From: Phycisphaerales bacterium
GTDB lineage: Bacteria > Planctomycetota > Phycisphaerae > Sedimentisphaerales > Anaerohalosphaeraceae
Reading direction: 5' to 3'
DNA length: 7,482 nt
Assembly (NCBI GenBank): GCA_003152975.1
Contig: PMBP01000217.1
Span: forward strand, 14,206-21,687
Shown here: piece after piece, positions 6,365-7,482 of the stretch
Layout: every line of letters starts with the position of its first letter
How positions within the stretch are numbered: the first letter of the stretch is position 1
The notes under the pieces: generated by a model
What the model was told of the DNA's origin: nothing
Databases searched by the model: none
Seen by the model: the letters and a program-made list of their open reading frames with translations, nothing else
Made by a program: the position numbers and the translations under genes

Positions 6365-7482
6365 GGCTGACTCTTGCCATGCGAATGTTTCTGGACCCGG
6401 AGATTGAGCTCGTCGAGCTGGGCCTGCTCGACGGTGCTGGGGGCCTCGGTCAACAGGCACTGGCCCCGCTGGGTCTTGGGAAACGCGATCACATCGCGAA
6501 TGTTGTCGGTACCGGTGAGGATCATGACCAGTCGGTCCAGGCCGAAGGCGATGCCGCCGTGGGGCGGGGCGCCGTATTCCAGCGCCCGCAGGAAAAAGCC
6601 GAAGCGATCCTCGGCCTGCTGGCGGGTGATGTTCAGCAGATCGAACACCTTCGCCTGTCGGGCCGGATTGTGGATACGAACGCTTCCGCCGCCGATCTCG
6701 GAGCCGTTGACGACCAGGTCGTAGGCCTGCGAACGGATGTTGCCGGGGTCGGTTTCCAGCTTGTGCATTTCCTCCTCGATCGGCGAGGTGAACGGGTGAT
6801 GCAGAGAGTCAAAGCGTTTTTCGTCCTTGTTCCACTCAAACAACGGGAAATCCACCACCCACACGAACTCGTACTGGTCCGGCCGGGTCAAACCCAGCTC
6901 CTTGCCGATCCGCACCCGAAGCGGGGCCAGGGGTTTGTTGACCTCGTTGACGGGCCCGGCCACCAGCAAAATCAAATCGCCGTCGGCGGCGCCGAATCGC
7001 TGCAGGATTTCGTCCTGCTGCTGGGGCGTGAAGAATTTCACGAGGTTGCTCTTGAGGGTGGGCTTTCCGTTTTCGGATTCCACCTTGAACCACGCCAATC
7101 CTTTGGCCCCCAGATCGACGACGAAGTCCGACAGGGTTTTTTCGATGTCGCTGCGCGAGTATTTCTTGCCGCCGCCCGGGGCGCACAGGCCCTTGACGAC
7201 TCCGCCGGCCTCGACGACGCCGGCAAAGACCTTAAACGACGACTGGCGGGCGATGTAGGAGATATCCTTAAGCTTCATGTCGAACCGCAGGTCCGGCCGG
7301 TCGATGCCGTAATCGCGGACCGCTTCCTGATAGGTCATCCGCCGCACGGGCTGCGGGACCTCGACGCCGAGGATCTCCTTGAAGATCCGGCAGATGAGCT
7401 TTTCGTTGAGGGTCATCACATCCTCGCTGTTGACGAAGCTCATCTCCACATCGATCTGCGTGAACTCCGCCTGCCGGTCGGC
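6358..7482 (-). CDS. aspS: Aspartyl-tRNA synthetase, C-terminal part (5' end beyond the right edge)
   Basis: AspRS is a class II synthetase that charges tRNA-Asp with aspartate in the cytoplasm. About 374 residues are visible, with the frame open to the window edge. The visible part opens inside motif 2 (DRQAEFTQIDVEMSF), so the GTG near 7449 is internal and not a start. Counting from the first visible residue, the bacterial GAD insertion domain lies at about 110-200, then FDSLHHPFTSP (224-234), the active-site segment VNGSEIGGGS (258-267) and motif 3 GGIAFGLDRLVMIL (309-322; bases 6517-6558). The tail CLLTEAPSTVEQAQLDEL is typical of bacterial AspRS. The anticodon-binding domain and motif 1 are outside the window, so discriminating and non-discriminating (Asp/Asn) forms cannot be told apart. 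The kinase gene follows 45 bases downstream. Confidence 0.97.
   Translation of the reverse strand, partial: ADRQAEFTQIDVEMSFVNSEDVMTLNEKLICRIFKEILGVEVPQPVRRMTYQEAVRDYGIDRPDLRFDMKLKDISYIARQSSFKVFAGVVEAGGVVKGLCAPGGGKKYSRSDIEKTLSDFVVDLGAKGLAWFKVESENGKPTLKSNLVKFFTPQQQDEILQRFGAADGDLILLVAGPVNEVNKPLAPLRVRIGKELGLTRPDQYEFVWVVDFPLFEWNKDEKRFDSLHHPFTSPIEEEMHKLETDPGNIRSQAYDLVVNGSEIGGGSVRIHNPARQAKVFDLLNITRQQAEDRFGFFLRALEYGAPPHGGIAFGLDRLVMILTGTDNIRDVIAFPKTQRGQCLLTEAPSTVEQAQLDELNLRVQKHSHGKSQPE

Noticed and set aside
1..7482. Mobile elements, CRISPR arrays, tRNA or rRNA genes, riboswitches, or a defence system
   Set aside because: No transposase or integrase motifs, no regularly spaced repeats, no tRNA-like arms or conserved rRNA segments, and no non-coding gap longer than 152 bases were seen.

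Overview
The window is GC-rich bacterial chromosome with tightly packed genes and GTG as well as ATG starts. It most likely comes from a planctomycete, perhaps of the Phycisphaerae group. The best hint is the gene at 3771-4673: an N-terminal zinc ribbon of the CPxCG...AG..ARC..C type fused to a multi-pass membrane domain, an architecture common in Planctomycetota. The lineage is an inference; there is no rRNA or other strong marker here.

Layout, left to right. (1) 1-110 is the 3' tail of a plus-strand gene that cannot be identified. (2) 132-1055 (+) is a divergent member of the coenzyme F420-0:L-glutamate ligase (CofE) family, 21 bases downstream and probably in the same operon. (3) 1065-1084 is a perfect palindrome between convergent genes. 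(4) 1113-2459 (-) is a compact UvrC excinuclease subunit. It keeps both nuclease centres and the four cysteines of the proposed Fe-S site, but lacks the C-terminal helix-hairpin-helix domain and about 115 residues of the middle. (5) 2460-2611 is a divergent intergenic region with a credible promoter for each direction. (6) 2612-3760 (+) is a PilT-family ATPase, followed 10 bases later by (7) 3771-4673 (+), the zinc-ribbon/six-helix membrane protein, whose ribosome binding site overlaps the pilT stop codon. (8) 4693-6312 (-) is a membrane histidine kinase whose extracytoplasmic sensor carries a c-type haem motif (CLTCH). (9) 6358-7482 (-) is the C-terminal part of aspartyl-tRNA synthetase, running off the right edge; the kinase lies 45 bases downstream on the same strand.

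The genes look like five short transcription units rather than one pathway: a metabolic ligase unit, a DNA repair gene, a type IV pilus retraction unit, and a translation gene followed by a redox- or ligand-sensing kinase. No mobile element, CRISPR array, tRNA or defence system was seen. No clearly new multi-gene system is present. The features most worth following are the CofE-like protein with altered active-site motifs, the shortened UvrC, the coupled PilT/zinc-ribbon membrane protein pair, and the haem-motif kinase without a partner in view.
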